Assembly (NCBI GenBank): GCA_030692565.1
Contig: JAUYAO010000030.1
Coordinates: forward strand, 1 to 53,385
Source: Nitrospira sp.
GTDB lineage: Bacteria > Nitrospirota > Nitrospiria > Nitrospirales > Nitrospiraceae
Length of the DNA: 53,385 bases
Direction: 5' to 3'
Part shown: piece after piece, positions 15,442-24,207 of the stretch
Layout of the letters: each line of letters opens with the position of its first letter
Position numbering within the stretch: position 1 is the stretch's first letter
Made by a program: the position numbers and the translations under genes
The notes under the pieces: model-generated
What the model was told of the DNA's origin: nothing
The model's input: only the letters and a program-made list of their open reading frames with translations
Databases searched by the model: none

Positions 15442-16821
15442 ATGCGCTATTGGCCCACACTGCTGATGCTGCTGATTCTGGCGGGACTGGGGGGCTACCT
15501 CTATTTCGTCGAATTGCCGGCCAAGCAGAGCGAAGAAAAGCAGGCCGTCGCACAACAGAGCCTCCTCCCATTCCCTGAAACCGATATTACCGGGCTCACC
15601 GTCTCGACGCCGCAGGGCGCCGTGGAAATGAAACGGAAAGAGACGAAAGGCTGGGCGATCACGGCGCCGCTCCAGACCGACGCCGATACGCGGGAAGTCC
15701 AATCCATGATTCGGGCGCTCGTAACCGGGAAAGTGCTCCGCAGCGTCGAAGAAAAGCCCGCCGCGCTCGCCCCGTTCGGATTGGAGCAACCCATCACGAC
15801 CATCACCGTGAGCGCAGGAGCCCTGCAGGAAACTTTATCCATCGGCGACAACGGCCCCCTGTCGTCAACCCTCTACGTCCATCGCCATTCATCGCACAGC
15901 GTCCTTCTGACGGACCTGACGACGAAGAGCTTCGTCAACAAGACTCTGCTGACCTTCCGGCGGAAGGATCTCCTGCAATTCGTGCAAGCCGACCTGGACC
16001 GAGTGCGCCTGACCTATCCGACGACGGAAATCGTCCTCTACAATCTGTCGAAGAACAAACCCAAGCCAACCTGGAAAATCCGCTACCCGATCGAAGCCGA
16101 GGCGGACCAGACGGAAGTCCGCTCGCTCCTGTTCAAACTAGAAGACCTAAAGGCGCTCGGCATCATCGACCCCGGCCCTGAACGGACCACGATCGCCAAG
16201 ACGCTGACCGCCCCGAAGCTGAAGATCACGCTGCACACCACCGACGGGGACCAGACAGTGAAGCTCTATCAGCCCGATCCGGACAGCGGGGAAGCCTTTG
16301 CCGAAACCAGGCCGGATGCGCCGCTCTACCGGATCAACCCGCTGGTCATCAAAGATCTGACACGCGAGCTCTTTACGCTCCAGGACAAGCGATTGCTGGG
16401 AGTGGATTACACAGACATCGCGATGTTGTCGGTCAAGACGCGGGATAAGCAGTATGTATTGATCAATGAGAACGGCCAGTGGGTCTTCGAAGATCAACCG
16501 ACTGAAAAACTCAGCCAGGAAGCCGCCGATCTGCTCGTCAGCCGCGTGGCCAATCTGCCGGCAGAAGAACGGGTGACCAAACAACCGGCCGCCCTGGCCC
16601 CTTACGGGCTTGTGGCCCCGACGGCCGAATTTGTCGCCACCGGAAGAGACGGCAAGATCGTCGGACGGCTCACGCTCGGCAGCCAGGCCGGGAGCCTGAT
16701 CTATGCCACCGGTGAACGATTGCAGGGCGTCTTCCAGGCCCGCCCCGATCTCCTCAATCAGATTCCAGCCAAAGCCGAACTCCTGGCCAAGTCCATCGAA
16801 AAGAACACGTCCGGACACTAG
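15442..16821 (+). CDS. DUF4340 domain protein, membrane-anchored
   Basis: A 459-residue protein with one N-terminal membrane segment (LLMLLILAGLGGYLYFVEL) and a long extracytoplasmic region. It has two or three DUF4340-type units, each with a WAITAPLQTDAD- or WVFEDQPTEKLSQEAAD-like strand-helix element and the recurring phrase ALAPFGLEQP / ALAPYGLVAP. DUF4340 proteins typically sit immediately downstream of gldG-like genes, as here (4-base gap), and probably form part of the same envelope complex. There is no enzymatic motif. It is the last gene of the operon. Confidence 0.9.
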   Translation: MRYWPTLLMLLILAGLGGYLYFVELPAKQSEEKQAVAQQSLLPFPETDITGLTVSTPQGAVEMKRKETKGWAITAPLQTDADTREVQSMIRALVTGKVLRSVEEKPAALAPFGLEQPITTITVSAGALQETLSIGDNGPLSSTLYVHRHSSHSVLLTDLTTKSFVNKTLLTFRRKDLLQFVQADLDRVRLTYPTTEIVLYNLSKNKPKPTWKIRYPIEAEADQTEVRSLLFKLEDLKALGIIDPGPERTTIAKTLTAPKLKITLHTTDGDQTVKLYQPDPDSGEAFAETRPDAPLYRINPLVIKDLTRELFTLQDKRLLGVDYTDIAMLSVKTRDKQYVLINENGQWVFEDQPTEKLSQEAADLLVSRVANLPAEERVTKQPAALAPYGLVAPTAEFVATGRDGKIVGRLTLGSQAGSLIYATGERLQGVFQARPDLLNQIPAKAELLAKSIEKNTSGH

Positions 16822-16958
16822 CACGAATACTCTCCGTGCTCACATCACCGCGTCTCAGTGCCGATCAACCACCGCACATAGCTGTCGCCGACGATATTCC
16901 CGCTGAAGCTGATTCGGTTGATCTTTAACTGGAGAAACGATCGGCGGGATAATCTGCG

Positions 16959-18236
16959 CTAGGGAATTTCCTGATCGATGACAATGGCGACGCCACTGGC
17001 TCCGGGCTTCATCGGCGCACTCATCCCCTGAAGATCGCCGCTCTTCGGCATGGCCTCGCCGGATTTCGACAGACGCGCCACGATGACGACCGTCCCCATG
17101 TCGGACAGTTTTCTCGACGGCATGGGGCTGGTCGAATCATCGAGTCGAAATGTGAACGGTAAATCTTTTCTCGTCGCGCGCACGATCGACACCGGCATCG
17201 GCGGGCCGTTCATATCTTTGGCGAACACAAAGAGCGTGTCGGTCGATGCCCCCTTGGCCGCAAGGCCTGGGGAGATCGTCACCTGTCCGCTGATAGCCAA
17301 GGACAGTCCAGCCGGCGCAGTCGCCTTCGCCGGCGCTGATGGCGTGACAACCGTCGCTGCCTGGCGACCACCCGCACGTTCTCTCGCTTCGGCAATCCCG
17401 GCCATGATTTCTTGGATTGCCTCTGGATCCGTCGCTGGAGGGAGATGGGCGCGCGCTTCTTCCCAGTATGAAGCGGCGCGACCAAACTCGTTGTGGTTGT
17501 AGGCAACCGTCCCGGCCAACATGAGAGCTTTAACATTGCGGGGATCGGCTTTGAGGGCCTGCTGTATCAAGGCCTCCGGCCTTCCCTCTAATTTCCGTCC
17601 GTTCAGCACGCCTAACGCATCGGCATAGTCCGCTAGCATTTGTGCGTCTTCGGGAATCAGTTGCATGGCCTTTTCATAGATCGGCACCGCTTCTTGATGG
17701 CGCCCCAACTCCACATACGCCCGAGCGAGCAAGGCCCATCCCACACCGTCGGTGGGATTCTGTTCGAGTTTGGCCTTCAGCCGTTCAGTCAGTGCATCCA
17801 ATCCACTCACCGACAGATGGTCTCCATCCCCACTCCCCTGGATAGCCGCCGATGAACCGGGATGGGTAATAGCCAGGGGATTGCCGAGCTTAACGTACAA
17901 CAAGACGCTGACAGCAGGGATAATCAGACCGAGCGCCACAGCGACGGCCTTGCTATTCAGCTGAGGCCTGGATTCGGCCGCCGGGAGCTCAGCGCTGCCG
18001 GTCTCATCGAGAACACGACGATCCATCTCACGGCGGGCAATCTGAAATTGCTCATCGGTCAACACGCCGTTCTTGTGATCCAGCGCCAACTCAACAAACT
18101 GCTGTCGATACACGGACAGCCGCTTCTCCTGCTCCCCTGCGGCGACCGTGTGCGTACGACGCACCAACGGCCAGAGCAGCAGACCAAGGACGACGACCAT
18201 CAAGCCGGAGGCTACAAGCCAAAAAGTCACGATCAT
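16959..18236 (-). CDS. ccmI: Cytochrome c maturation protein CcmI (TPR apocytochrome chaperone)
   Basis: CcmI holds apocytochrome c for haem ligation by CcmF/CcmH. The 425-residue protein starts with a membrane helix (VASGLMVVVLGLLLWPLVRR), a coiled loop (YRQQFVELALDHKNGVLTDEQF) and a second helix (AVALGLIIPAVSVLLYVKLG), followed by periplasmic TPR repeats (GWALLARAYVELGRHQEAVPIYEKAM; LMLAGTVAYNHNEFGRAASYWEEA, shown in part). The C-terminal domain has the ITISPGLAAK-type strands (SGQVTISPGLAAKG; PPMPVSIVRA) of the long CcmI/NrfG-like form. The ATG overlaps the ccmH stop by four bases. Last gene of the operon. Confidence 0.93.
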   Translation of the reverse strand: MIVTFWLVASGLMVVVLGLLLWPLVRRTHTVAAGEQEKRLSVYRQQFVELALDHKNGVLTDEQFQIARREMDRRVLDETGSAELPAAESRPQLNSKAVAVALGLIIPAVSVLLYVKLGNPLAITHPGSSAAIQGSGDGDHLSVSGLDALTERLKAKLEQNPTDGVGWALLARAYVELGRHQEAVPIYEKAMQLIPEDAQMLADYADALGVLNGRKLEGRPEALIQQALKADPRNVKALMLAGTVAYNHNEFGRAASYWEEARAHLPPATDPEAIQEIMAGIAEARERAGGRQAATVVTPSAPAKATAPAGLSLAISGQVTISPGLAAKGASTDTLFVFAKDMNGPPMPVSIVRATRKDLPFTFRLDDSTSPMPSRKLSDMGTVVIVARLSKSGEAMPKSGDLQGMSAPMKPGASGVAIVIDQEIP

Positions 18237-18700
18237 GGGTGTTTGGCTCCATCGGACAACAACTGTTCTACGCGTTCATGGTCGGCATCGGACACTACCA
18301 CTTCAGGAAGCGTCTTCTGCCTCCGCCGAACTGCCAGGACCAACGCCGCGCCTGCAATGGCAAGGAGAAGAAATGGTCCGATCCAGAGCAACGTCGTCGT
18401 GGCTCGTAACGGGGGGCGATACAAAACGAAATCGCCGTAGCGTTCAACAAGGAAATCGATGATCTCCTGATCGCTCATATTCTTCGCGATCATTTCGCGC
18501 ACTTCCCGACGCAGATCTTCAGCCAACGGGGCATTGGAGTCCGCCAACGTTTGGTTTTGGCAGACCAGGCAACGCAACTCGACCGCGAGCGCCTTGAGCC
18601 GGGCCTCAGCTTGCGGGTTCTCTGCCAGCGGGCGCGCTTCTTGGGCGGCCACCAGACCGGGGATTGCCAGCGCCAGAATCAACGTCCAAACTCGCATCAT
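18233..18700 (-). CDS. ccmH: Cytochrome c maturation protein CcmH/CcmL, thiol oxidoreductase
   Basis: It reduces the disulfide of apocytochrome CxxCH motifs before haem attachment. The 155-residue protein has a signal peptide (LILALAIPGLVAAQ), the family motif LRCLVCQNQ with redox cysteines at residues 44 and 47, the helical MSDQEIIDFLVERYGDFVL segment and one C-terminal membrane helix (LLWIGPFLLLAIAGAALVLAV). This is the short CcmH form; CcmI is encoded separately downstream. It overlaps both neighbours by four bases. Confidence 0.95.
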   Translation of the reverse strand: MMRVWTLILALAIPGLVAAQEARPLAENPQAEARLKALAVELRCLVCQNQTLADSNAPLAEDLRREVREMIAKNMSDQEIIDFLVERYGDFVLYRPPLRATTTLLWIGPFLLLAIAGAALVLAVRRRQKTLPEVVVSDADHERVEQLLSDGAKHP

Positions 18701-19224
18701 TGCTGCTGCAGCTCCCGCACAAGAGGAAGAATCTTTTTTTCCAAAACGTCCTGATCCACCGGCCCGATCTGCTTATACCGAATCTTCCCTGCCTTATCGA
18801 TCACGTAGGTCTCGGGAACTCCGTACACGCCATAATTGATACCCACCCGGCCCGCTTCGTCGACGGCCACCAATCGGTACGGATTACCCCACCGCCGCAA
18901 CCAGGTGAGCGCTTCCTCCCGAGTATCCTTATAATCCGCCCCGTAGATCGGAACTTCGCCTGATTTTGCTAGTTGCATCAGGGTCGGATGTTCTTCCTTA
19001 CACCCGTTGCACCAAGAGGCCCAGAAGTTCAGCAACCAGACTTGGCCCGCCAGCTCTTTCGGCGAAAACACCTTGTCGGACTCATGCAGCTGAGGCAATG
19101 AAAAGTCAGGGGCCGCTTTCCCCACAAGCGGTGACGGGACTTCGCGCGGGTTCAAGGTCAAGCCAACCGCGAGAAATCCCACCATCACCACAAAGATTGC
19201 CAGCGGGAGCAAGAACCGCTTCAT
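18697..19224 (-). CDS. ccmG: Thiol:disulfide interchange protein CcmG/DsbE
   Basis: A membrane-tethered thioredoxin-like protein that passes electrons to CcmH and apocytochromes. The 175-residue protein has an N-terminal anchor (LPLAIFVVMVGFLAVGLTL) and a thioredoxin fold with LNFWASWCNGCKEEHPTL, active cysteines 72 and 75. The central dipeptide is Asn-Gly rather than the Pro-Thr of enterobacterial CcmG. The cis-proline region GVYGVPETYVIDKAG is present. It overlaps ccmF and ccmH by four bases each. Confidence 0.94.
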   Translation of the reverse strand: MKRFLLPLAIFVVMVGFLAVGLTLNPREVPSPLVGKAAPDFSLPQLHESDKVFSPKELAGQVWLLNFWASWCNGCKEEHPTLMQLAKSGEVPIYGADYKDTREEALTWLRRWGNPYRLVAVDEAGRVGINYGVYGVPETYVIDKAGKIRYKQIGPVDQDVLEKKILPLVRELQQQ

Positions 19225-21212
19225 ACAATCGGCGCTCCGACCGGTTGAGAGACAGCGGGCGCTGCCTCTTGTTCACGGCGCCAGGCAAGGCGATAGCGGC
19301 GATCGGTGATCGCCAAGACTCCGCCGAAAGCCATGATCAAGCAGCCGCCCCAGATCCAGTCGATAAACGGTTTGTGGTAGAGCCGCACGCTCCAGGCCCC
19401 GGCCTCAAGTGGTTCCCCCAACGAAACGTACAAGTCTCGTAATAGCCCTGAATCGATCGCCGCCTCCGTCATGGTCTGGCTCTGCACCAGATACCGGCGT
19501 TTCTCCGGATACATGGTCGTCACGTCACGGCCATCCTTCGTCACGCGAAACGTGCCGCGTGCCGCAATATAGTTCGGCCCCACATAATCCTTCGCGCCCT
19601 CGAACTGAAACGTATAGCCGCCGATCATGGCAGACTCGCCCACGTTCATCCGAAGATCTTGCTCGACCTCAAACCCCTTCACCATCGTCACCCCGACGAT
19701 GAAGACGGCAATCCCGCAATGCGCCAGGATCATGCCCCAATAGGAACGCGGAACCGACGCGAGACGACTCGTAAGACTGGCCCCCTCAAGATGGGTCAGT
19801 CTCTCACGCACATTCACGACGGCCGTTGTCACAATCCACAGCGCCAACAACAAACCGAGGCTAAGCAGTGGCGTCCATTTCCCCAGGATAAACGGCAGCA
19901 GCAGTGCGGTAACGACGCTGGCGCCGAACGCCCAGCGCAGCCGCAGCGCCAGAGCCGGCAGACTTGCTTTCTTCCATTGGGCCAGTGGACCGACCCCCAT
20001 CAGAAAAATGGCGGGGGTCATGAGAGGAACAAAGACCGTATCGAAATATGGAGGGCCCACCGAAATTTTCCCGAGGCCCAACGCGTCCAGAAACAACGGA
20101 TACAACGTCCCCAGCAACACCGAGCCCATGGCGACGACCAAGAGAACATTATTCGCCAGCAGCATCGCTTCGCGCGAGACCAGTTCGAACCCGCCCCCCA
20201 GGCCCACACGCGGCGCACGCCACGCATAGAGCAACAACGATCCGCCGATGACGACCGCGAGAAAGACAAGAATAAACAGCCCGCGCTTCGGATCAGTCGC
20301 GAACGCATGAACCGAGGTCAAGACCCCGGAACGTACGAGGAATGTACCGAGCAAACTGAGCGAGAAGGCCAGGATCGCCAGCAGGACCGTCCAGACTTTG
20401 AACCCACCCCGCTTGTCAGTCACGGCAAGCGAGTGCATCAGCGCGGTTCCTGCCAACCAGGGCATGAAGGACGCATTTTCAACCGGATCCCAGAACCACC
20501 ACCCGCCCCAACCCAACTCGTAATAGGCCCATCCGCTGCCTAACGCGATCCCGACCGTCAGAAAACACCAGGCGACGGTCGTCCAGGGACGAGACCACCG
20601 GGCCCAGGCTGCATCCAGATTGCCGCCCAGCAACGCGGCGATGGCAAAAGCGAACGCGACAGAAAAACCCACATACCCCATATAGAGCATCGGCGGATGC
20701 ATAACCATACCGGGATCCTGGAGCAACGGATTCAGATCGCGGCCATCAGGCGCGGCCGGGATCAATCGCTCGAAGGGGTTCGAGACCGTCAACATGAACA
20801 AGAGAAACCCCAGGCTCACCAAGCCCATCACGCCGAGAATCCGCGCCCGCATCGCTTCCGGGAGATGTTTTGAGAAGAGCGTGACCGCCATCATCCAGAG
20901 CGTCAGGATGAAGGTCCACAAGAGGAGCGAGCCTTCATGGGCTCCCCAAATGGCAGCCAGACGATAATGGAGCGGTAACTTTGAATTGGCGTTCGCCGCC
21001 ACGTAGAGCACCGAAAAGTCTTTCTGGGCAAATGCATAGCCCAGACAACAGAAGGCGATGAGCACCAACAGAAACTGCCCGCGTGCAGCGGGTTTCGCGA
21101 CCGCCATCAGTGATGCATTGCCGGATGCTGCCCCGTAAATCGGGACGGTGCCCTGCACGGCTGCGACACAGAGCGCCAGGATCAATGCAAACTGGCCGAT
21201 TTCAGGAATCAT
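19221..21212 (-). CDS. ccmF: Haem lyase subunit CcmF
   Basis: CcmF is the integral membrane core of the System I cytochrome c haem lyase. The 663-residue protein has about 14-15 transmembrane helices and the tryptophan-rich haem-handling motif WGGWWFWDPVENASFMPW near residue 235, plus LHYRLAAIWGAHEGSLLLW and HPPMLYMGYVGFSVAFAFA with conserved histidines. Its length and order of motifs match CcmF/NrfE. It ends with a soluble region and a final membrane helix (WIWGGCLIMAFGGVLAI). ccmE lies 22 bases upstream. Confidence 0.97.
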   Translation of the reverse strand: MIPEIGQFALILALCVAAVQGTVPIYGAASGNASLMAVAKPAARGQFLLVLIAFCCLGYAFAQKDFSVLYVAANANSKLPLHYRLAAIWGAHEGSLLLWTFILTLWMMAVTLFSKHLPEAMRARILGVMGLVSLGFLLFMLTVSNPFERLIPAAPDGRDLNPLLQDPGMVMHPPMLYMGYVGFSVAFAFAIAALLGGNLDAAWARWSRPWTTVAWCFLTVGIALGSGWAYYELGWGGWWFWDPVENASFMPWLAGTALMHSLAVTDKRGGFKVWTVLLAILAFSLSLLGTFLVRSGVLTSVHAFATDPKRGLFILVFLAVVIGGSLLLYAWRAPRVGLGGGFELVSREAMLLANNVLLVVAMGSVLLGTLYPLFLDALGLGKISVGPPYFDTVFVPLMTPAIFLMGVGPLAQWKKASLPALALRLRWAFGASVVTALLLPFILGKWTPLLSLGLLLALWIVTTAVVNVRERLTHLEGASLTSRLASVPRSYWGMILAHCGIAVFIVGVTMVKGFEVEQDLRMNVGESAMIGGYTFQFEGAKDYVGPNYIAARGTFRVTKDGRDVTTMYPEKRRYLVQSQTMTEAAIDSGLLRDLYVSLGEPLEAGAWSVRLYHKPFIDWIWGGCLIMAFGGVLAITDRRYRLAWRREQEAAPAVSQPVGAPIV

Positions 21213-21234
21213 GCAGGTATATCCTCTATCTCTC

Positions 21235-21699
21235 TTATGGAGTGACTACAAGCGTGTTGCTGCTCTGCTTCCCGGCCGCCTTGGCCTTGGCCATCGCCTC
21301 GGCGGCTTCGGGCGGCATATAGTTCTCGTCGTGTTTGGCGAGCACTTCACTAGCCACGAAGGTTCCCTCCGACGAAAGCCTCCCCTGCGCGACCGCACCC
21401 TTCCCTTCTTTAAACAGATCCGGGAGGATGCCCTTATATGTAACCGGGACACGTTTTACCGTATCACTCATGACGAAATGGACCGTCAAACCGTCGTTCT
21501 CACGCGTGAGCGTCCCGGCCTCGACCATTCCGCCGATGCGAAAGCTTTGCCCTTTCGGCACTTCCCCATTGGCCACCTGCGTGGGCGTAAAGAAGAACAC
21601 GAGGTTGCTATTGAACGCGTTCAGCACTAAGGCCGACGCAATCCCCAGCGCCACCAAGCCAAATCCAATCATTGAAAATCGCTTTTGCCGTGGCGTCAT
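21235..21699 (-). CDS. ccmE: Periplasmic haem chaperone CcmE
   Basis: CcmE carries haem covalently bound to a histidine and hands it to CcmF/CcmH. The 154-residue protein has a membrane anchor ([19 protein letters not shown]), an OB-fold core ([34 protein letters not shown]) and the haem-binding segment [12 protein letters not shown], with His123 as the covalent ligand and Tyr127 as axial ligand. This is the classic His form. The C-terminus is a flexible Ala/Lys-rich tail. It overlaps ccmD by four bases. Confidence 0.96.
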   Translation of the reverse strand: MTPRQKRFSMIGFGLVALGIASALVLNAFNSNLVFFFTPTQVANGEVPKGQSFRIGGMVEAGTLTRENDGLTVHFVMSDTVKRVPVTYKGILPDLFKEGKGAVAQGRLSSEGTFVASEVLAKHDENYMPPEAAEAMAKAKAAGKQSSNTLVVTP

Positions 21700-21875
21700 G
21701 ATGCCACTCCCGTAGAGACAACCGATTGACTCAGTGCGGTGCGGGCCGCAGCATGCCGACGACGAAGGATCAGAACTTCCCAGATCAGGCAGAGCGCCGT
21801 CACCCCGAATGACGGCCAGACATAAACTCCATACCCGCCCATCGCAAGAAACTCATTGAAGCTGTTCCACTGCAT
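21696..21875 (-). CDS. ccmD: Small haem exporter protein CcmD
   Basis: CcmD is a tiny membrane protein that stabilises the CcmABC-CcmE complex. The 59-residue product has one membrane helix ([22 protein letters not shown]) preceded by the family-like [13 protein letters not shown], then a basic [10 protein letters not shown] cytoplasmic tail. The ATG at 21875 was chosen because it overlaps the ccmC stop (TGATG), the same coupling as elsewhere in the operon; an in-frame GTG at 21902 lies inside ccmC. Confidence 0.88.
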   Translation of the reverse strand: MQWNSFNEFLAMGGYGVYVWPSFGVTALCLIWEVLILRRRHAAARTALSQSVVSTGVAS

Positions 21876-22618
21876 CAGGAGACCCTCTCTGTCTGCACCC
21901 ACGAAGCGTTCCGCTCACGCTCAAGAATGATGCACCGGACACGCATCAGCGTAACCACGGCGCTATACATCCAAAAACCCAGCGCCATGATACCCATCGC
22001 CGTCAACATCGTCGCGGCCATCTTCGGCGCCGCCGTCATGCTGACGGATGCGCCTTGGTGCAGCGTGTTCCACCAGCGCACGGAAAAGTAGATGATCGGC
22101 ACATTGACGACGCCGACCAACGCAAACAGGGCGCTCGCCCGGTCCGCCCGCCGAAGATCATCGATGGAGGCATGCAGCAGCAGCACCCCCAGATACAGAA
22201 ATAGGAGAATCAACTCAGAGGTGAGCCGCGCATCCCAGACCCACCAGGCGCCCCAGGTCGGCTTGCCCCACAAAGCACCGGTGAGAAGCGCCACAAAGGT
22301 AAACATCGCGCCGGTCGGAGCGATCGCTTGCGCCATCATAAACGATGGACGCGCCTTTAGTCCCAAGCCGAGACCGGCCCAGAGCGCCATCACCACATAG
22401 AGAAACATGGACATCCAGGCCGCCGGCACATGCACGAAGATAATGCGATAGGCGTCCCCCTGTTGAAAGTCGGTCGGCGCCACAAAGAACCCGAGGTAGA
22501 GCCCTGCCGCCATAAAGAAGATCGCCGCGCTCGCGCACCAGGGAATGAGTGTCCCGGCAAGCGGATACAGCGCCTGCGGCGAGGAATATTTCGACCATGT
22601 GATGCGGGATTCGCTCAT
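21875..22618 (-). CDS. ccmC: Haem exporter/handling protein CcmC
   Basis: CcmC presents haem to CcmE at the periplasmic face. The 247-residue protein has six membrane helices, the WWD motif KPTWGAWWVWDARLTSELIL near residue 125 and FVHVPAAWMSMFLYV with a conserved histidine in the flanking loop. A second histidine (NTLHQGASV) sits in the last periplasmic loop. The order ccmB-ccmC-ccmD is standard; the gap to ccmB is 10 bases. Confidence 0.96.
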   Translation of the reverse strand: MSESRITWSKYSSPQALYPLAGTLIPWCASAAIFFMAAGLYLGFFVAPTDFQQGDAYRIIFVHVPAAWMSMFLYVVMALWAGLGLGLKARPSFMMAQAIAPTGAMFTFVALLTGALWGKPTWGAWWVWDARLTSELILLFLYLGVLLLHASIDDLRRADRASALFALVGVVNVPIIYFSVRWWNTLHQGASVSMTAAPKMAATMLTAMGIMALGFWMYSAVVTLMRVRCIILERERNASWVQTERVS

Positions 22619-22628
22619 ACGTTCCTGC

Positions 22629-23312
22629 TTACTCTACCGCAATGCGCACCGCGGCCGCCGCAGCCCAGGGAGCCAGCGGAATCGCCGCCATCAAATAAGC
22701 CCCGAGCAGCGAGAGATTGGCCTCGGCCCCGATTCCAGACAGGGTGCCGCTCACCGCGCCCGCACCGAAAATTAAGACCGGAATGAACAACGGCAACACA
22801 AGCAACGCCACCAACATCCCGCTGCCACGGACACCCAGCGTCAGTGCGGCACCGATGGAACCAATCAGACTCAATGTCGGCGTGCCGAGAAGAAGGGACA
22901 GCGCGAGCACGGCCAGCGCCTCTCCCTCCAAACCGAACTGCACGCCGAGCAACAGCGACAGCACGACGACCGGCACCCCTGAAACAATCCAATGGGCAAA
23001 GACCTTGGCCAACACCAGCACCGCCAGCGGATGCGGAATCAACACCATTTGTTCTAACACGCCGTCCTGGTGGTCTGCCGTAAAGACCCGGCCCAGGGAC
23101 AACAAACAGGAGAGCACGGCAGCCACCCAGAGCACACCCGGAGCGATCATCCGCAACACCGCGGGCTCCGGACTGACGCCAAGAGGAAACAGACTCGCCA
23201 CGATCACGAAGAAAAACACCGTCGTCATCACATCGGCCTGCCGCCGAAACGCCAAGAGCAGGTCTCGCCTGACTATCGCCTGAACCACCGCACCCAGCCC
23301 AGCCTGGTTCAT
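22629..23312 (-). CDS. ccmB: ABC transporter permease CcmB
   Basis: CcmB is the membrane subunit of the CcmABCD complex that releases holo-CcmE. The 227-residue protein has six helices and the family start IVRRDLLLAFRRQADVMTTVFFF. PLGVSPEPAVLRMIAPGVLWV and FTADHQDGVLEQMVLIPHPL are also characteristic. It overlaps ccmA by four bases. Confidence 0.96.
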   Translation of the reverse strand: MNQAGLGAVVQAIVRRDLLLAFRRQADVMTTVFFFVIVASLFPLGVSPEPAVLRMIAPGVLWVAAVLSCLLSLGRVFTADHQDGVLEQMVLIPHPLAVLVLAKVFAHWIVSGVPVVVLSLLLGVQFGLEGEALAVLALSLLLGTPTLSLIGSIGAALTLGVRGSGMLVALLVLPLFIPVLIFGAGAVSGTLSGIGAEANLSLLGAYLMAAIPLAPWAAAAAVRIAVE

Positions 23313-23932
23313 CCGGGCAGCCTCAGCGAACAGAGTGACTCTTCACGAACCCCGACGGCTTGGTGCGTCGCCACCACGGCCATCCCGCCGGCCACCAGAT
23401 GGCGCGACAGCTGCTCGGTCAGCAACGCGGTTCCTACATCGTCCAAGGCGGCAAACGGTTCATCCAAAATCCACAGAGGCCGTTTGGACAACCACAGTCG
23501 AGCCAGCGCCACCCTGCGTTTCTGCCCTTGGGAGAGCACCCGCGTCGGTAACGACTGTGTCTGCCGGCCCAGCCCCACCGCCTGCAACGCCCCGCGGGCG
23601 GATGTCGCCGACCGGTCGTCCCCGAATAATTCAGCGGAGATCTGCAGATTTTCAATCGGCGTCAAATCGTCCTTGATGCCATTGAGATGGCCGAGATACG
23701 TCAGCTGCCGCCTGTAGTCATCGTTCAATTCGTCAATATCGGCGCCGTTCCATCGGATTATCCCTCGCTCTCTGGGGAGCAGGCCGGACAGCATGCGAAG
23801 CAGGCTCGATTTCCCGCTGCCGTTCTCCCCCACAATCGCGATGAGGAGTCCTGGTGTCACCGTGACCGTGAGGCCGGAAAACAGTTCACGCTCCCCGCGC
23901 GCACAGGCGAGATCAATTGTTTCAAGCATCAT
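23309..23932 (-). CDS. ccmA: ABC transporter ATPase CcmA
   Basis: The ATPase of the CcmABCD complex, 207 residues from the ATG at 23932. Motifs: Walker A VGENGSGKSSLL (residues 34-45), the Q-loop region LGHLNGIKDDLTPIENL typical of CcmA, signature VLSQGQKRRVALARLWL, Walker B LWILDEPFAALD and switch histidine THQAV. The chosen start gives the usual compact N-terminus; 32 upstream in-frame codons look non-coding. No Shine-Dalgarno is evident. It is the first gene of a complete ccmABCDEFGHI operon. Confidence 0.94.
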   Translation of the reverse strand: MMLETIDLACARGERELFSGLTVTVTPGLLIAIVGENGSGKSSLLRMLSGLLPRERGIIRWNGADIDELNDDYRRQLTYLGHLNGIKDDLTPIENLQISAELFGDDRSATSARGALQAVGLGRQTQSLPTRVLSQGQKRRVALARLWLSKRPLWILDEPFAALDDVGTALLTEQLSRHLVAGGMAVVATHQAVGVREESLCSLRLPG

Positions 23933-24109
23933 CAGTGTGGTCCAACGGAACGGAACACCCTCGCCAAGACGCAGACACTCCCCCGCGGTCAACAGACAGA
24001 TATTGCCTGGGCCGTAGAGCGCTTGCAAGAAGCAAAGCGAGCCCCTGGTGGATAGTCTTGAGATGGCCGAGCCGGTCCTCTCCGCATCGGATCATGACAC
24101 AGACAGACT

Positions 24110-24129
24110 TGAGCCTGACAGAAGGCTCA
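24110..24129. other. Hairpin between divergent ccmA and the DUF4832-like gene
   Basis: TGAGCCT and AGGCTCA pair perfectly around a 6-base loop in the 275-bp divergent interval. The right-hand gene starts at 24208. It may be a leader structure or an operator; neither side has an obvious consensus promoter. Nothing else was recognised in the interval. Confidence 0.3.
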
Positions 24130-24207
24130 GGTACCGTATCGATACAGTTTTCCATGTCAAACCCGACACCAGAAGGATTCGGCTGTAGAGAAGGAACCGG
24201 TGAACCG

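Noticed and set aside
16846-16958. After the ccmI stop codon the same frame stays open for about 37 codons on the minus strand and contains a twin-arginine-like SRRSFLQL phrase.
   Set aside because: There is no start codon or ribosome site at its beginning and it stops quickly. A chance extension or a decayed fragment is more likely than a Tat-exported protein or stop-codon readthrough.
24110-24142. TTGAGC plus TACCGT as a promoter for the DUF4832-like gene.
   Set aside because: The -10 match is only 3 of 6 and the -35 lies inside a perfect hairpin; not strong enough to annotate as a promoter.
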